Source: JAFDWI01 sp963764215 (lineage in GTDB: Bacteria > Actinomycetota > Acidimicrobiia > Acidimicrobiales > Iamiaceae). Taken from it: 64,000 bases of DNA. This document shows positions 28,223-37,660 of this stretch, piece after piece (position 1 is the first letter of the stretch; every line of letters begins with the position of its first letter). A program made the position numbers and the translations under genes. The notes under the pieces are model-generated. The model did not search any database. It worked only from the letters and a program-made list of their open reading frames with translations, and was not told the origin of the DNA. Location: positions 372,001 to 436,000 of the forward strand of contig CAVXRS010000005.1 of the NCBI GenBank assembly GCA_963764215.1, written 5' to 3'.

Positions 28223-29632
28223 GTGCGAACCGCAAGCGACGTCGGTGTGCCGACGCCGCGTCGATCGGACCCGTCGCGGTGGTGGGCGCTGGGGCTGGCC
28301 ATGGTGGGACTGGCGGTCGCGTTCGTCGCCGTGGCGGTCGTGGGGAGCCACAACGACCTGGCCGCCATCGGCGCGCCGCCGTTCTACGGTTCGTGGCGCA
28401 ACGGCCTGGGCGCGACGGTCGTCGCACCGATCGTGGTCGCGTTCGTGGTGATCGCCGGCGCCGACCGGCTGGATCGGATCGCCTGGCCGTGGGTGGTCGT
28501 CGTCGCCGTGATCGCCGCGCTGGCCTGGTCGGTCGCCATCGGCGTCGCCGACAACGTGGTCCGCCTCACCCACCAGCTGCACAGCCCCGCCGAGTACACG
28601 CGTGGCCTGGGCGCGATCGGCGACCACCCCGGCCACTACCTGGACACCTTCGCCGAAGCGGCCCGCGGTCCGAGCAGCGAGGTGATCCGCCGGGGCTATC
28701 CGACTCACGTCCAGGGTCACCCTCCGGGTGGGGTGCTGACGCTGTGGGCGCTGACCCGACTCGGGTTGAGCACGATCCACGGAGCGATCCTGATGGTGTG
28801 GTCGGGCATTGCGCTCACCGTCGTCGCCGTTCTCGGCACCGTGCGACGGGTCGCCGGCGACGCCGCCGCCCGGGTGGCTGTGCCCTTCGTGGTGCTGGTG
28901 CCCGCCGCGGTCTGGTCGCACACGTTCGATTCGTTCTTCGCCGGTGTCGGTGCCTGCGCCGCGTGGGCGGTGGTCGCCGCGGTCGTCGCCGAGCGGGATC
29001 TGCTCGATGGTCGGTCGCGGCCACGGACGTTCGGGCTCGCCGCCGTCGGCGGCGTGCTCTTCGGCTATCTGGGACTCCTGTCCTACGGACTGTTGGTGCT
29101 CGCACTGGTGCCGGTGGCCGTCGCCTGGCACACCCGGCGGGCGCGGTCGCTGGTGGTCGCCGGCGGAGCGGCAGTCCTGACGATGGCCTTGCCTGCCGCG
29201 TGGGGATTCAACTGGTTCGCCGGTCTGGCGACGACGCATCACCAGTATCAGGTGGGGGTGTCCCACCGACGTCCGTACGTCTATTTCGTCCTGGCGAACC
29301 TCGTGATCGTCGCGATGGCGGTCGGTCCGGCTGCGATCGCCGGGGGCATCGTCGGCGTACGGCGCTGGATCGCCAAGCGCGCGGCGAGGTTCCCGGGCAT
29401 CGGCGCGCTCGTCGTCGGTGGCGTCCTGGCCGTCCTCGTCGCCGACGTGACCGGTCTCGCCAAAGGTGAGGTCGAGCGGATCTTCCAGCCCTTCTTCCCG
29501 TGGCTCGCACTCGCCGCGATCGGCATCACCGCAGGGACCGGTCGCTCCTTCGACCGTCCCGCGCGTGCCGCGCTGGGGTGTCAGGCCCTGGTCGCGATCG
29601 CCCTGGCCACCCAACTGAGGAGTCCGTGGTGA
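28223..29632 (+). CDS. multi-pass integral membrane protein, possible glycosyltransferase
   Basis: A 469-residue polytopic protein with about ten hydrophobic segments. An extracytoplasmic loop after the third segment (residues ~115-170) contains GDHPGHYLDTF and YPTHVQGHPPGGVLTLWAL; acidic/His-rich loops in this place are typical of GT-C glycosyltransferases or related lipid-linked sugar transferases, but no diagnostic DXD is present. GTG 28223. The stop overlaps the sugar-nucleotide epimerase gene (GTGA), so the pair probably builds a surface glycan or glycolipid. It is divergent from the DUF2064 protein with only 40 bases between. Confidence 0.72.
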   Translation: MRTASDVGVPTPRRSDPSRWWALGLAMVGLAVAFVAVAVVGSHNDLAAIGAPPFYGSWRNGLGATVVAPIVVAFVVIAGADRLDRIAWPWVVVVAVIAALAWSVAIGVADNVVRLTHQLHSPAEYTRGLGAIGDHPGHYLDTFAEAARGPSSEVIRRGYPTHVQGHPPGGVLTLWALTRLGLSTIHGAILMVWSGIALTVVAVLGTVRRVAGDAAARVAVPFVVLVPAAVWSHTFDSFFAGVGACAAWAVVAAVVAERDLLDGRSRPRTFGLAAVGGVLFGYLGLLSYGLLVLALVPVAVAWHTRRARSLVVAGGAAVLTMALPAAWGFNWFAGLATTHHQYQVGVSHRRPYVYFVLANLVIVAMAVGPAAIAGGIVGVRRWIAKRAARFPGIGALVVGGVLAVLVADVTGLAKGEVERIFQPFFPWLALAAIGITAGTGRSFDRPARAALGCQALVAIALATQLRSPW

Positions 29633-30702
29633 AGGTCCTGGTCACCGGCGGTGCCGGTTTCATCGGCTCTCACGTCGTCGACCGGCTCCTGGCCGACGGC
29701 GACGAGGTGGTCGTACTCGACAACCTCAGTCCGGCCGCTCACGACGGCCCCCCCGACTACCTGGACGACCGGGCCGAGCTCAGGGTCGTCGACCTGACCG
29801 ACGTGGACGCGGTCGCATCCGTGGTCGCAGACGTCGATGCGGTGTGCCACCAGGCCGCCCGGGTCGGCCTCGGCATCGACCCCGACGACCTCGTCGACTA
29901 TGTGACCGACAACGACCTGGGTACCGCGGTGCTGCTGCGGGCGCTGTGGCGTCGCCGGTTCACCGGGCGGCTGGTCGTCGCATCATCGATGGTGGTGTAC
30001 GGCGAGGGCGCCTACCGCTGCGCGACCCACGGCGCTGTCCGGCCGGCGCCCCGCCGGATCGAAGCCCTCGAAGCCGGCGACTTCGAGCCGGGCTGCCCGC
30101 GCTGTGGCGCCCCGCTGGCGCCGACCACGATCGACGAGGATGCGCCGCTCGACCCGCGCAACACCTACGCCGCGACCAAGGTGCACACCGAGCACCTCGC
30201 CACCGTCTACGGCCGCGAGGCCGGGGCGCCGGTCATCGCGTTGCGCTACCACAACGTCTATGGGGACCGCATGCCCGCCGACACCCCGTATGCGGGGGTG
30301 GCGTCGATCTTCCGCTCGGCCTACGAGACCGGTCGGGCGCCTCAGGTGTTCGAGGACGGGGGCCAACGCCGTGATTTCGTCCACGTCGACGACGTCGCCC
30401 GGGCCAATGTGCTCGCGCTGCGCGCCGAGCCGGGGGTGGTGGGCGCGTTCAACGTCGCCTCGGGCGTCCCGCACACCATCTGGGACCTGGCCTGTGCCCT
30501 GGGCCGGGCCTACGGGGCCGACGCGCCGGAACCCGAGATCGTCGGCGGGTATCGGCTCGGCGACGTGCGCCATGTGACGGCGTCCGCGGCGCGTGCCGAG
30601 CAGATCCTGGGATTCGTCGCAGCCAGGACCTTCGACGACGGGGTGGCCGCGTTCGCCCATGCGCCGCTCCGCCAGCCGGTACGTCGGCCACCGCACCGCT
30701 GA
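29629..30702 (+). CDS. NAD-dependent sugar-nucleotide epimerase (dTDP-L-rhamnose 4-epimerase-like)
   Basis: A 357-residue extended SDR. LVTGGAGFIGSHVVDRLL is the NAD motif, SSMVVYGEG the catalytic Ser region, and NTYAATKVHTEHL the YxxxK motif. An insertion between Ser and Tyr carries YRCATHG and CPRCGAPLAP, a small Cys-rich loop that is characteristic of the dTDP-L-rhamnose 4-epimerase group, which makes dTDP-6-deoxy-L-talose. ALRYHNVYGDRMPADTPYAGVASIF and RRDFVHVDDVARAN complete the family pattern. GTG 29629 overlaps the upstream stop. It supports a deoxysugar-containing surface polymer. Confidence 0.83.
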   Translation: MKVLVTGGAGFIGSHVVDRLLADGDEVVVLDNLSPAAHDGPPDYLDDRAELRVVDLTDVDAVASVVADVDAVCHQAARVGLGIDPDDLVDYVTDNDLGTAVLLRALWRRRFTGRLVVASSMVVYGEGAYRCATHGAVRPAPRRIEALEAGDFEPGCPRCGAPLAPTTIDEDAPLDPRNTYAATKVHTEHLATVYGREAGAPVIALRYHNVYGDRMPADTPYAGVASIFRSAYETGRAPQVFEDGGQRRDFVHVDDVARANVLALRAEPGVVGAFNVASGVPHTIWDLACALGRAYGADAPEPEIVGGYRLGDVRHVTASAARAEQILGFVAARTFDDGVAAFAHAPLRQPVRRPPHR

Positions 30703-30735
30703 CCAGGCTGGCGCGGTCGGCTCCTTCGGTCCAGC

Positions 30736-31266
30736 TCAGTGCTGCGGCGGCGCCTCGGCACTGCCGGGGTGAAGGCGGTCTTCCAGCGCGGCGTCCTTGG
30801 CTCGTGCGGTCGCCGCCAGGTCGTCCTGGAACTGGCGCATCTTCGCGCTCAATGCCTCGTCACCGGATGCGAGGATCCGTGCGGCCAACAACCCGGCGTT
30901 GCGGGCCCCACCGATCGACACGGTCGCGACCGGTACTCCTGCCGGCATCTGCACGATCGAGAGCAACGAGTCCATTCCATCGAGGTACTGGAGTGGCACC
31001 GGCACGCCGATCACCGGCAGCGTGGTCATCGACGCCACCATGCCAGGCAGGTGGGCGGCCCCGCCGGCTCCGGCGATGACGACGCGCAGGCCGCGGGCCG
31101 CGGCCCCGTGGGCGTAGTCGGCCATGTCCAGCGGGGTGCGGTGTGCCGACACCACGTGCGCCTCGAACGCGATCTCGAACTCGTCGAGCGCGGCCGCGGC
31201 GTCGGCCATGGTCGGCCAGTCCGAATCGCTGCCCATGATGATCCCGACCTGGACTGCGTCGCTCAT
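30736..31266 (-). CDS. purE: N5-carboxyaminoimidazole ribonucleotide mutase
   Basis: A 176-residue class I PurE. VGIIMGSDSDWPTM at the N terminus binds the ribonucleotide phosphate, VVSAHRTPLDMADYA supplies the catalytic His, and IAGAGGAAHLPGMVASMTTLPVIGVPV plus VPVATVSIGGARNAGLLAARIL complete the active site. It converts N5-CAIR to CAIR in purine synthesis. ATG 31266 overlaps the purK stop (ATGA), so PurK and PurE are made together. The ~20 C-terminal residues are a variable tail. The short gap to the epimerase gene holds nothing distinctive. Confidence 0.95.
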   Translation of the reverse strand: MSDAVQVGIIMGSDSDWPTMADAAAALDEFEIAFEAHVVSAHRTPLDMADYAHGAAARGLRVVIAGAGGAAHLPGMVASMTTLPVIGVPVPLQYLDGMDSLLSIVQMPAGVPVATVSIGGARNAGLLAARILASGDEALSAKMRQFQDDLAATARAKDAALEDRLHPGSAEAPPQH

Positions 31267-32444
31267 GTGATCCTCTCGGGGTGTCCGTGGCTGAGGGTGT
31301 GGGCCGCTTGGGCGGCCTGTCGGCGGACTTCGTCGACGTCGTCGCCGAGGGCGGTGACGTGGCCGACCTTACGACCCGGTCGCCAACGCTTGCCGTAGAG
31401 ATGCACCTTCACCGTCGGCCACGTCCCGAGGACCGCGGCGACACGGGCTTGAAGCGCGGGCCGATCCGGGTCGTCGGGACCGCCGAGGACGTTCGCCATG
31501 ACCGTCACCGGGGCGACGGATCCGGTCGAGCCGAGCGGCCAGTCGAGCACGGCGCGCAGGTGCTGTTCGAACTGCGAGGTGCGAGCCCCTTCGATGGTCC
31601 AGTGGGCCGAGTTGTGGGGCCGCATCGCCAGTTCGTTGACCAGCAGTCGGTCATCGGAGGTCGCGAACAGCTCGACCGCCAGCACGCCCGTCACGTCGAG
31701 CTCGGTGGCGATGCGTGTGGCGATGCGTCGGGCCTCGTCGGCCAGAGCCGGATCAAGAGCCGGGGCCGGGGCGATGACCTCCACACAGATGCCGTCACGT
31801 TGCACGGTCTCGACCACCGGCCAGGCGACCACGTCACCGGATCGGTTGCGCGCCACGACGGCGGCCAGCTCCCGGTCGATCGGCACCATCTCCTCGGCCA
31901 GCAGCGGGGTGTCCGAGGCGAGGAGTGTCGCGGCGTCGTCGAGCGCGTCGACGATCCAGACGCCGCGACCGTCGTAGCCGCCCCGAGCGGCTTTGATCAC
32001 GACCGGCCAGCCGTTTTCGTCGCCGAACTCGGTCAGGGTGCGTTTCGGGTCGTCGGCGCCGGCAAGATCGACCCAACGCGGACTGGGAATGCCCAGCTCT
32101 CCCAGACGCGTGCGCATCACGATCTTGTCCTGCGCATGAACCAGCGCGTGCGCCCCTGGCTGGACGTCGACACCTGCCTCGGCGAGTGCGGTGATGTGCG
32201 GATTGGGCACGTGTTCGTGATCCCAGGTCACCACGTCGCATCCGTTGGCGAAACGTCGGAGATCGTCCAGTGACGTGTACTCGCCGATGACGACATCCGG
32301 AGCGACGAGTGCGGCACCGTCGTCGGACGATGCGGCGAGGATCCGCAGCGAGAGTCCCAGTTCGATCGCCGCGGTGTGGGTCATGCGGGCGAGCTGGCCG
32401 GCGCCGACCATGCCGACCACGGGAAGTCCGGTGCGTTCGTCCAC
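31263..32444 (-). CDS. purK: N5-carboxyaminoimidazole ribonucleotide synthase
   Basis: A 393-residue ATP-grasp enzyme that makes N5-CAIR from AIR, bicarbonate and ATP. VGMVGAGQLARMTHTAA near the N terminus is the AIR-binding start, VVTWDHEHVPN near 80 a family landmark, WPVVIKAARGGYDGRGVWIV near 150 the ATP-grasp loop, and LLVNELAMRPHNSAHWTIEGARTSQFEQHLRAV near 280 the metal and substrate region. GTG 32444 is the start; upstream in-frame codons are antisense to the GDT1 gene. It is translationally coupled to purE. Confidence 0.95.
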   Translation of the reverse strand: MDERTGLPVVGMVGAGQLARMTHTAAIELGLSLRILAASSDDGAALVAPDVVIGEYTSLDDLRRFANGCDVVTWDHEHVPNPHITALAEAGVDVQPGAHALVHAQDKIVMRTRLGELGIPSPRWVDLAGADDPKRTLTEFGDENGWPVVIKAARGGYDGRGVWIVDALDDAATLLASDTPLLAEEMVPIDRELAAVVARNRSGDVVAWPVVETVQRDGICVEVIAPAPALDPALADEARRIATRIATELDVTGVLAVELFATSDDRLLVNELAMRPHNSAHWTIEGARTSQFEQHLRAVLDWPLGSTGSVAPVTVMANVLGGPDDPDRPALQARVAAVLGTWPTVKVHLYGKRWRPGRKVGHVTALGDDVDEVRRQAAQAAHTLSHGHPERIT

Positions 32445-32528
32445 GGACCGTGATCCTACCGGCGGTCGCGGTGCGCGGCCGGCGGCGCGGACCGGTCGGG
32501 ACCCCCGGCGTCGTGAGAGACTGGCGAC

Positions 32529-33144
32529 TTGCCCGACCTTGCCGTCATCGCGATCACCTTCGGGCTCGTCGCCGTCGGTGAGCTGCCCGACAAGACCGGC
32601 ATCGCGTGTCTGCTGCTGGGTACCCGGTATCCGTGGCGCTGGGCGTTCGTCGGAGTCGCCGCGGCGTTCACGATCCATGCGGTCATCGCCGTGGTGGCCG
32701 GCTCCGCGCTCTCGTTGCTGCCGCACCGGGCGGTCGATGTCGTCGTGGCCGTGCTCTTCGGCATCGGGGCCGTGCAGCTGTGGCGGGAAGGTCGGACCAC
32801 CGACGAAGAGGCCGCGCTCGAGGCCGAAGAGCAGGAACTCGACACGAGGTTGTCGAGCGACGCCGGATTCCTCAAGGTCGCATCGGTGGGCTTCAGTATC
32901 ATTCTCGTCGCGGAATGGGGTGACATCACCCAGATCCTCACCGCCAACCTCGCCGCGAAGTATCACGACCCGCTCTCGGTGGGGATCGGGGCGGTCCTCG
33001 CCCTCTGGTCGGTCGCGTTGTTGGCGATGTTGGCCGGGCGGACCCTGTCGCATGTCCTTCCCGTTCGCCTCATCGCCCGGAGTCGCCGCGGTGGTGATGG
33101 TCGGACTGTGCGTGTTCAGTGCCATCGAGGCGGTCCTCGCCTGA
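32529..33144 (+). CDS. GDT1/TMEM165 (UPF0016)-family cation exporter (frameshifted near the end)
   Basis: A six-helix membrane protein of about 204 residues with two inverted halves. Each half carries the family motif: GELPDKTGIA near residue 18 and AEWGDITQIL near 135 (E-x-G/P-D-x-T). Relatives move Mn2+ or Ca2+ out of the cytoplasm. A charged loop (DEEAALEAEEQELD) lies between the halves. TTG 32529 is the start. One extra base at 33081 shifts the frame before the last helix; repaired, it ends VAAVVMVGLCVFSAIEAVLA at 33144, a proper sixth helix. Unrepaired, it reads on into the 73-bp repeat. It is divergent from purK. Confidence 0.82.
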
Positions 33145-33212
33145 CAGTGAGAATGGGGAGTGGGGCCAGCGCACCGCCGGTCTGAATCGCCGCCTGACTG
33201 ACTCGGGTCTTG
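33140..33212. repeat. 73-bp direct repeat, copy 1
   Basis: Matches 37567-37640 with one substitution and one indel. This copy begins at the stop codon of the GDT1 gene and ends five bases before the CoA-transferase stop, so it fills the convergent gap. The other copy precedes the IS110 element. It contains no clear terminator hairpin. The reverse strand of both copies can be read as QTGGALAPLPILTVR, which may hint at a former coding origin. Confidence 0.8.
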
Positions 33213-33216
33213 GCGG

Positions 33217-34463
33217 TCAACCGATGGCGCCGGATTCCTTGAGCGCGACCAGCTCGTCCCAGTCGTAGCCGGCTTCGATCAGGGCCAGCTCGGTGTGCTC
33301 GCCGTGCTCGGGGCACCGCTCCACCTGCACCGGTTCACCGTCGAACTGCGCCGGGCTCGCCACCAGGGCGACCTCGGTGCCGTTGCCCGCGGTCATGGTG
33401 GGTAGATACCCGTTGGCGGTGACCTGGGGGTCTTCGTACAGTTCGTCCAGGGTCTGGAACGGACTCCACACGCCTTTGAAATCGGCGAACGCCTCGCGCC
33501 AGTACGACATCGGCTGGGAGGCGAACGCCGCGTCGATCCGCTCGAGGCATCGGCGTGGTTGGCCTGACGGGCGGCATCGGTGGCGAAGCGTTCGTCGGTG
33601 GCCATGTCCTCGAGACCCAATCGGGAGACGAAGTCGGCCCAGTAGCGGTCGGGCTGCAGCAGCATCATCATCAGGTGGCGGCCGTCGCCGGTGCGGTAGG
33701 TCCCCACCCCCACGTTCGGGGACATCGAGCGCCCGTGTCCGGCGATCTTGTCGAACCCGTACAGCTTCGACGCGATCACCATCGGAGAGACCTGCCACAT
33801 CGCGGTGGCCAGCAGCGACACCTCCACCACACTGGGCTCGCCGGTGCGTTCCCGCTTCACCAGCGCCGCGGCGATCGCGCCGGCGGTGGCCAGACCGCCG
33901 ACCACGTCGCCGAATGCGGGGGTGGGCTGCCCGGGCGGCCAGCCGTCGGAATCGGGCATCGACACGCCGACTCCGCCGCGCGCCCAGTACGACGCCGCGT
34001 CGTAGCCACCTTTGGCCGCGTCCGGTCCCTTGGAACCCTGGCCGGTTCCGCGCGCCACGATCACGTTCGGGTTCACCGCCCGGAGCTCGTCCACGCCGAT
34101 GCGGAGCTTGGCGACCGCGGCGGGCAGGTAGTTGGTGAGCACCACGTCGGCGGACTCCACCAGCCGCAGAAACACCTCGTGTCCGTCGGGTTGTGCGAGG
34201 TCGATCGAAACCGACCGTTTGGAACGGTTGGGCTGTTCCATCATGAAGTTCACGCCATCCGCGCCACCGGGCAACAGCCCCGAGGTGATCAGGCCCCGCT
34301 GCGGGTCTCCGGTCTCGGGGTGTTCGATCTTGATCACGTCCGCGCCCCAGTCGGCCAGCACCGCTCCGGCGGCGGGGATGAACATCCAGGAGGCGACCTC
34401 GACCACCTTGATGCCCTCCAGGGGCCGGGTCGGCGTGCCACCGTCCGCTTCGTCGGTGGTCAC
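33217..34463 (-). CDS. class III (CaiB/BaiF-type) acyl-CoA transferase (frameshifted)
   Basis: About 415 residues. LEGIKVVEVASWMFIPAAGAVLADWGADVIKIEHPETGDPQRG is the classic N terminus; NRSKRSVSIDLAQPDGHEVFLRLVESADVVLTNYLP follows; KGGYDAASYWARGG near residue 145 contains the Asp that forms the acyl-enzyme intermediate. Family members move CoA between acids, as in bile-acid or carnitine metabolism, here probably recycling CoA onto the substrate acid. GTG 34463 overlaps the P450 stop (GTGA). A missing base in the run at 33546-33547 breaks the frame; with it, NHADALERIDAAFASQP joins the two parts. It is second in the P450 operon. Confidence 0.86.
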
Positions 34464-35623
34464 CAGATGAGCTCGAGGTTGGAGATCGAGCGCAGGTCCT
34501 GCGCGTATTCGAGGACGAGACCGTCGACGAGGCGGTAGTCGGGGACGGCCCGGTGCCATTCCTCGAGGACGACCCGAAGTTCCAGCCGGGCGAGATGCGA
34601 GCCCAGACAACGGTGGATGCCACCGCCGAAAGCGAGGTGCTTGTTCTTCGCCCGGCCGAAGTCGATGGTGTCGGGGTCCGTCCAGGCGGCCTCGTCGGTG
34701 TCGGCCGAGGCGAGCATGGCGACCACCGTGGTGTCCTTGGCGATCGGACATCCGTTCAGCTCGGTGTCCTCGGTGGTGATGCGGACGACGCCCTGTACCG
34801 GGGTCTCCCAGCGCAGCAGCTCTTCGATCGCATGGGGGATGAGTCCCGGGTCGTCGGCGAGCTGTTTGCGGTGGTCGGGGTGCTGGGCGAGGAAGGCCAG
34901 CATGCAGTCGAGCGAGGCGGTGACCGTGTCGAGTCCGGCCAGGAAGAACAGGAAGCCGATGTCCTGGACGTCCTCGTCGCTGAGCCGTTCACCGTCGACG
35001 TCGGTCGCCAGGAAGCGCGAGATCAGGTCTTCGGTGGGCTGCTTGCGCCGCTCGTCGATCACTTCCTGGATGACCTGGTAGATCTTCTGGCCGGTCTCCG
35101 CGGCGATCCGTTCACGTTCTTCGGGGATGCGCGACGGCGGGTGGATGATGCCGTCCTTGAGGGCGATGAATTCGTCCCGGCGGGAGATCGGCAGTCCGAG
35201 CAACTCGAGGAACACCGTCGTGGGTATGGGCATCGACACCAGGTCGTGGAAGTTGCCGTGCCCTTCGGCCGCGAGCTTCTCGACCAGTTCACGCACGAGC
35301 TCGCGGACCTGGTCCTCGAGCAGGGCGACCTTGCGGGGGGCGAAGATCGGGTCGAGGATCTTGCGGTAGTTGCGGTGGTGGGGCGGATCGATCTGGAGTG
35401 GTACGAGCGGACGGGTCTGGCCGATCGAAACGGCCTCCGCTTTGGAGGAGTAGATCTCGGGATGGCTGAGAACCTCGCGCACGTCGTCGTGGTTGCCCAC
35501 GATCGTCATGCTCATGCCCTCCATCGTGATGGCCGGACCGGCCTCGCGGAGGGCCTTGAACAGCGGTTGGGGATGGGCCAGGGCTTCGAGGTCGATGTCT
35601 GCTGGCATTTCGATGTTGGACAT
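34460..35623 (-). CDS. cytochrome P450 (CYP)
   Basis: A 387-residue soluble bacterial P450. The I-helix oxygen motif is FLAGLDTVTASLD, the EXXR motif is in the K-helix ELLRWETPVQGV region, and the heme loop FGGGIHRCLGSHLARLE gives thiolate Cys339. LQIDPPHHRNYRKILDPIF matches the C-helix of terpene- and steroid-hydroxylating families. It takes electrons from a ferredoxin; the small ferredoxin at 42645 under the same operator type is a candidate. ATG 35623 is preferred over the in-frame start at 35677. It heads a leftward operon with the CoA-transferase, controlled from the double operator at 35690-35722. Confidence 0.92.
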   Translation of the reverse strand: MSNIEMPADIDLEALAHPQPLFKALREAGPAITMEGMSMTIVGNHDDVREVLSHPEIYSSKAEAVSIGQTRPLVPLQIDPPHHRNYRKILDPIFAPRKVALLEDQVRELVRELVEKLAAEGHGNFHDLVSMPIPTTVFLELLGLPISRRDEFIALKDGIIHPPSRIPEERERIAAETGQKIYQVIQEVIDERRKQPTEDLISRFLATDVDGERLSDEDVQDIGFLFFLAGLDTVTASLDCMLAFLAQHPDHRKQLADDPGLIPHAIEELLRWETPVQGVVRITTEDTELNGCPIAKDTTVVAMLASADTDEAAWTDPDTIDFGRAKNKHLAFGGGIHRCLGSHLARLELRVVLEEWHRAVPDYRLVDGLVLEYAQDLRSISNLELIW

Positions 35624-35689
35624 GGCGCTCCCGATGGGCGGACGGTGAGGCGGTCCCCGGTGCCGCTCCAGGGTCACGCTAGCGCGAAT

Positions 35690-35722
35690 CTAACACTGGT
35701 GTCAGCATGACGCGAGTGTCAG
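35690..35722. promoter_or_regulatory. ACAD-regulon operators, sites D1 and D2
   Basis: Two copies one base apart: D1 CTAACACTGGTGTCAG (35690-35705) and D2 ATGACGCGAGTGTCAG (35707-35722, reverse strand CTGACACTCGCGTCAT). They lie in the divergent region between the P450 operon and the MBL/SDR operon. Two adjacent copies suggest cooperative binding of dimers or of a two-headed regulator. Confidence 0.68.
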
Positions 35723-35788
35723 AAACGTCACCGCGGGTCGGCCCGGCGGTGGTGGAGTTCTCTCCTTGCCCCTAACGTTGCGCGGACC

Positions 35789-36789
35789 ATGGCCCACGCA
35801 CATGACCGCGACGACACGGTCATTGCCGGAGCGCTGCAGTCGCTCGGTGACGGCGTGTGGGCGTGGGTGCAACCCGATGGCACCTGGTGGCTCAACAATG
35901 CCGGTGCCATCGCTGCCGGGGCCGGAGACACCAGCGGGGTCGTTCGTGGTCGACACGTGCGCCACGGCGGACCGAACCCGCCGGTTCCTCGACGCCGTCT
36001 CGGCCGCCACCGGTGGGGCCCCGGTGCGCTTCGCCGCGAACACCCATGAGCACGGCGACCACACCTACGGCAATTGTCTGCTTCCGGAGACCACGACGTT
36101 GTTCGGGCATCCGAACATGCGCGACGGACTGGCCGCGGACATCGTCATCGAAGGGTGTCCGCCGCTGTGGGAGCCGGTTCCCGACTGGGGACCGGTCACC
36201 CGCCGGCTGCCCGAGGTCACCGTGGAGGGGCCGAGCCGCGTGCACCTGGGCGACCGGGTCGTCGAGCTGCACCATCCCGGCCACCCGGCGCACACCACCG
36301 GCGACCTGATCGCCTGGCTGCCCGAGGAGCGCATCCTGTTCACCGGCGACCTCGTCTTCGCCAAGCTCACCCCGCTGGTGATGTCCGGCTCGGTGGACGG
36401 GGCGCGCCGGGGACTCGAGTGGCTCTCCGCGTTCGACCCGCAGACCCTGGTGCCGGGCCACGGTCCGGTGCTGGCCGGGGGTGAGATCGCCTGAGGTCCT
36501 CGATGACCACGACCGTTACTACCGGTTCGTCCAGGAGGTGGCCGGCTCGGCGAGTCGTGACGGGCTCGGACCGCTGGAGGCGGCCCGAGCCGCGGATCTG
36601 GGGGAGTTCGCCGAATGGGCCGATGCAGAACGGCTGGTGCTGAACCTGCACCGGGCGTCCGCCGAGTCCGGCGGGCCGCCATTCGACCTGCTGGCCGCGT
36701 TCGGCGACGCGTTGGACTACAACGGCGGGCCGCTGACCACGCATGTGTGCTGCACGAGCCGACCGCCCACCACACCAGGAGCAACATGA
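35789..36789 (+). CDS. metallo-beta-lactamase-fold hydrolase (two frameshifts)
   Basis: About 332 residues after repair. NTHEHGDHTYGN is the zinc-binding H-x-H-x-D-H motif, HHPGHPAHTTGDLIAWLPEERILFTGDLVF supplies the next His and the bridging Asp, and LVPGHGPVL the last His. Relatives hydrolyse thioesters, lactones or glutathione conjugates; acyl-CoA or lactone hydrolysis fits the neighbours. ATG 35789 starts in one frame (ALQSLGDGVWAWVQPDG); one surplus G in 35936-35939 moves it to the main frame, and another in 36477-36481 moves it to the C-terminal helix part (VLDDHDRYYRFVQEVA). The total is then a whole number of codons and the stop overlaps the SDR start (ATGA). Confidence 0.82.
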
Positions 36790-37523
36790 TGGATCTCACC
36801 GGCCAGGCCGTCATCGTCACCGGATCGTCTTCGGGCATCGGCGAGTCTGTCGCCCGGCGCTGCGCCGGAGCCGGGGCCGGCGTGCTCGTCAATTCGGCCA
36901 CCTCCGTCGAAGCAGGAGAGGCGGTGGCCGCGTCGCTGCCCGACGCGGTGTACGTGCAGGGCGACATCAGCGACCCCGCGGTGGGTCCGAGGCTGGTCGC
37001 CGCGGCATTGGAGCGGTGGGGGCGCCTCGACGGATTGGTCAACAACGCCGGCCGGACCTGTGAGGTGCCGCTCGACGACGTCGACGCGCTGCGCCCGGAA
37101 CATTGGCAGCAGGTGTTCGAGACGAACGTCTACGGGACGTTCTTCGTCACCCAGGCCGCGTTGGATCCGCTGCGGGCCGCGACCGATGGCTGGGTGATCA
37201 CCATCACCTCGATCGCCGGGATCCGCCAGACCGGTTCGTCGCTGCCCTACGCGGTGTCCAAGGCCGCGCTCGACCATCTCACGACGCACCTGGCCAAGTC
37301 CGTCGGCGGCGAGGTGCGGTTCAACGCGGTCGCGCCCGGTCTGGTCGCCACGCCCTGGACATCGGATTGGGAGGCGCAGAAGCAGGGGGTGAGCGCGATC
37401 GCTCCGCTGCACCGGGTCGCCACGGCCGAGGACGTCGCGGACGCGTGCGAAGGGCTGATCACCACACGTTACGCGACCGGCCAGACCCTGCTCGTGGACG
37501 GCGGCCTGGGCCTCGTGCTCTGA
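36786..37523 (+). CDS. short-chain dehydrogenase/reductase
   Basis: A 245-residue classical SDR. VIVTGSSSGIGESVA is the TGxxxGIG cofactor motif, LVNNAGR the NNAG motif, ITSIAGIRQTGSSLPYAVSKAALDHL holds the catalytic Ser, Tyr and Lys, and FNAVAPGLVATPW the PG motif. The lack of an acidic residue directly after the second strand (NSATSVEAG) suggests NADP(H), though this is weak. It probably oxidises or reduces a hydroxyl/keto group in the catabolic pathway. ATG 36786 overlaps the MBL stop. Operators D1/D2 lie upstream of the pair. Downstream lie the 73-bp repeat and the IS110 element. Confidence 0.9.
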   Translation: MMDLTGQAVIVTGSSSGIGESVARRCAGAGAGVLVNSATSVEAGEAVAASLPDAVYVQGDISDPAVGPRLVAAALERWGRLDGLVNNAGRTCEVPLDDVDALRPEHWQQVFETNVYGTFFVTQAALDPLRAATDGWVITITSIAGIRQTGSSLPYAVSKAALDHLTTHLAKSVGGEVRFNAVAPGLVATPWTSDWEAQKQGVSAIAPLHRVATAEDVADACEGLITTRYATGQTLLVDGGLGLVL

Positions 37524-37566
37524 GAGGCCTCTGGAACCACCAGTTCCCTCCGCCCCACCCACCTCA

Positions 37567-37640
37567 CCTGACAGTGAGAATGGGGAGTGGGGCCAGCGCA
37601 CCGCCGGTCTGACTCGCCGCCTGACTGACTTCGGGTCTTG
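37567..37640. repeat. 73-bp direct repeat, copy 2
   Basis: Almost identical to 33140-33212 (one substitution, one inserted T). It lies between the SDR gene and the IS110 element, about 60 bases before the left repeat of the element. Together with the terminator at 37661 it fills the 277-base gap 37524-37800. Confidence 0.8.
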
Positions 37641-37660
37641 AACAGGATTTGTCGGCTGGT

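Noticed and set aside
33142..33160. CTGACAGTGA in the 73-bp repeat as a further regulon operator
   Set aside because: Only the left half fits the consensus; the right half (GAATGG) does not, and it lies at the 3-prime ends of converging genes.
37567..37640. 73-bp repeat as the left end of the IS110 element
   Set aside because: The second copy at 33140 has no transposase or matching right-end core nearby, and the TGAC..CATAGGAGC repeats give a better boundary; kept only as an open possibility.
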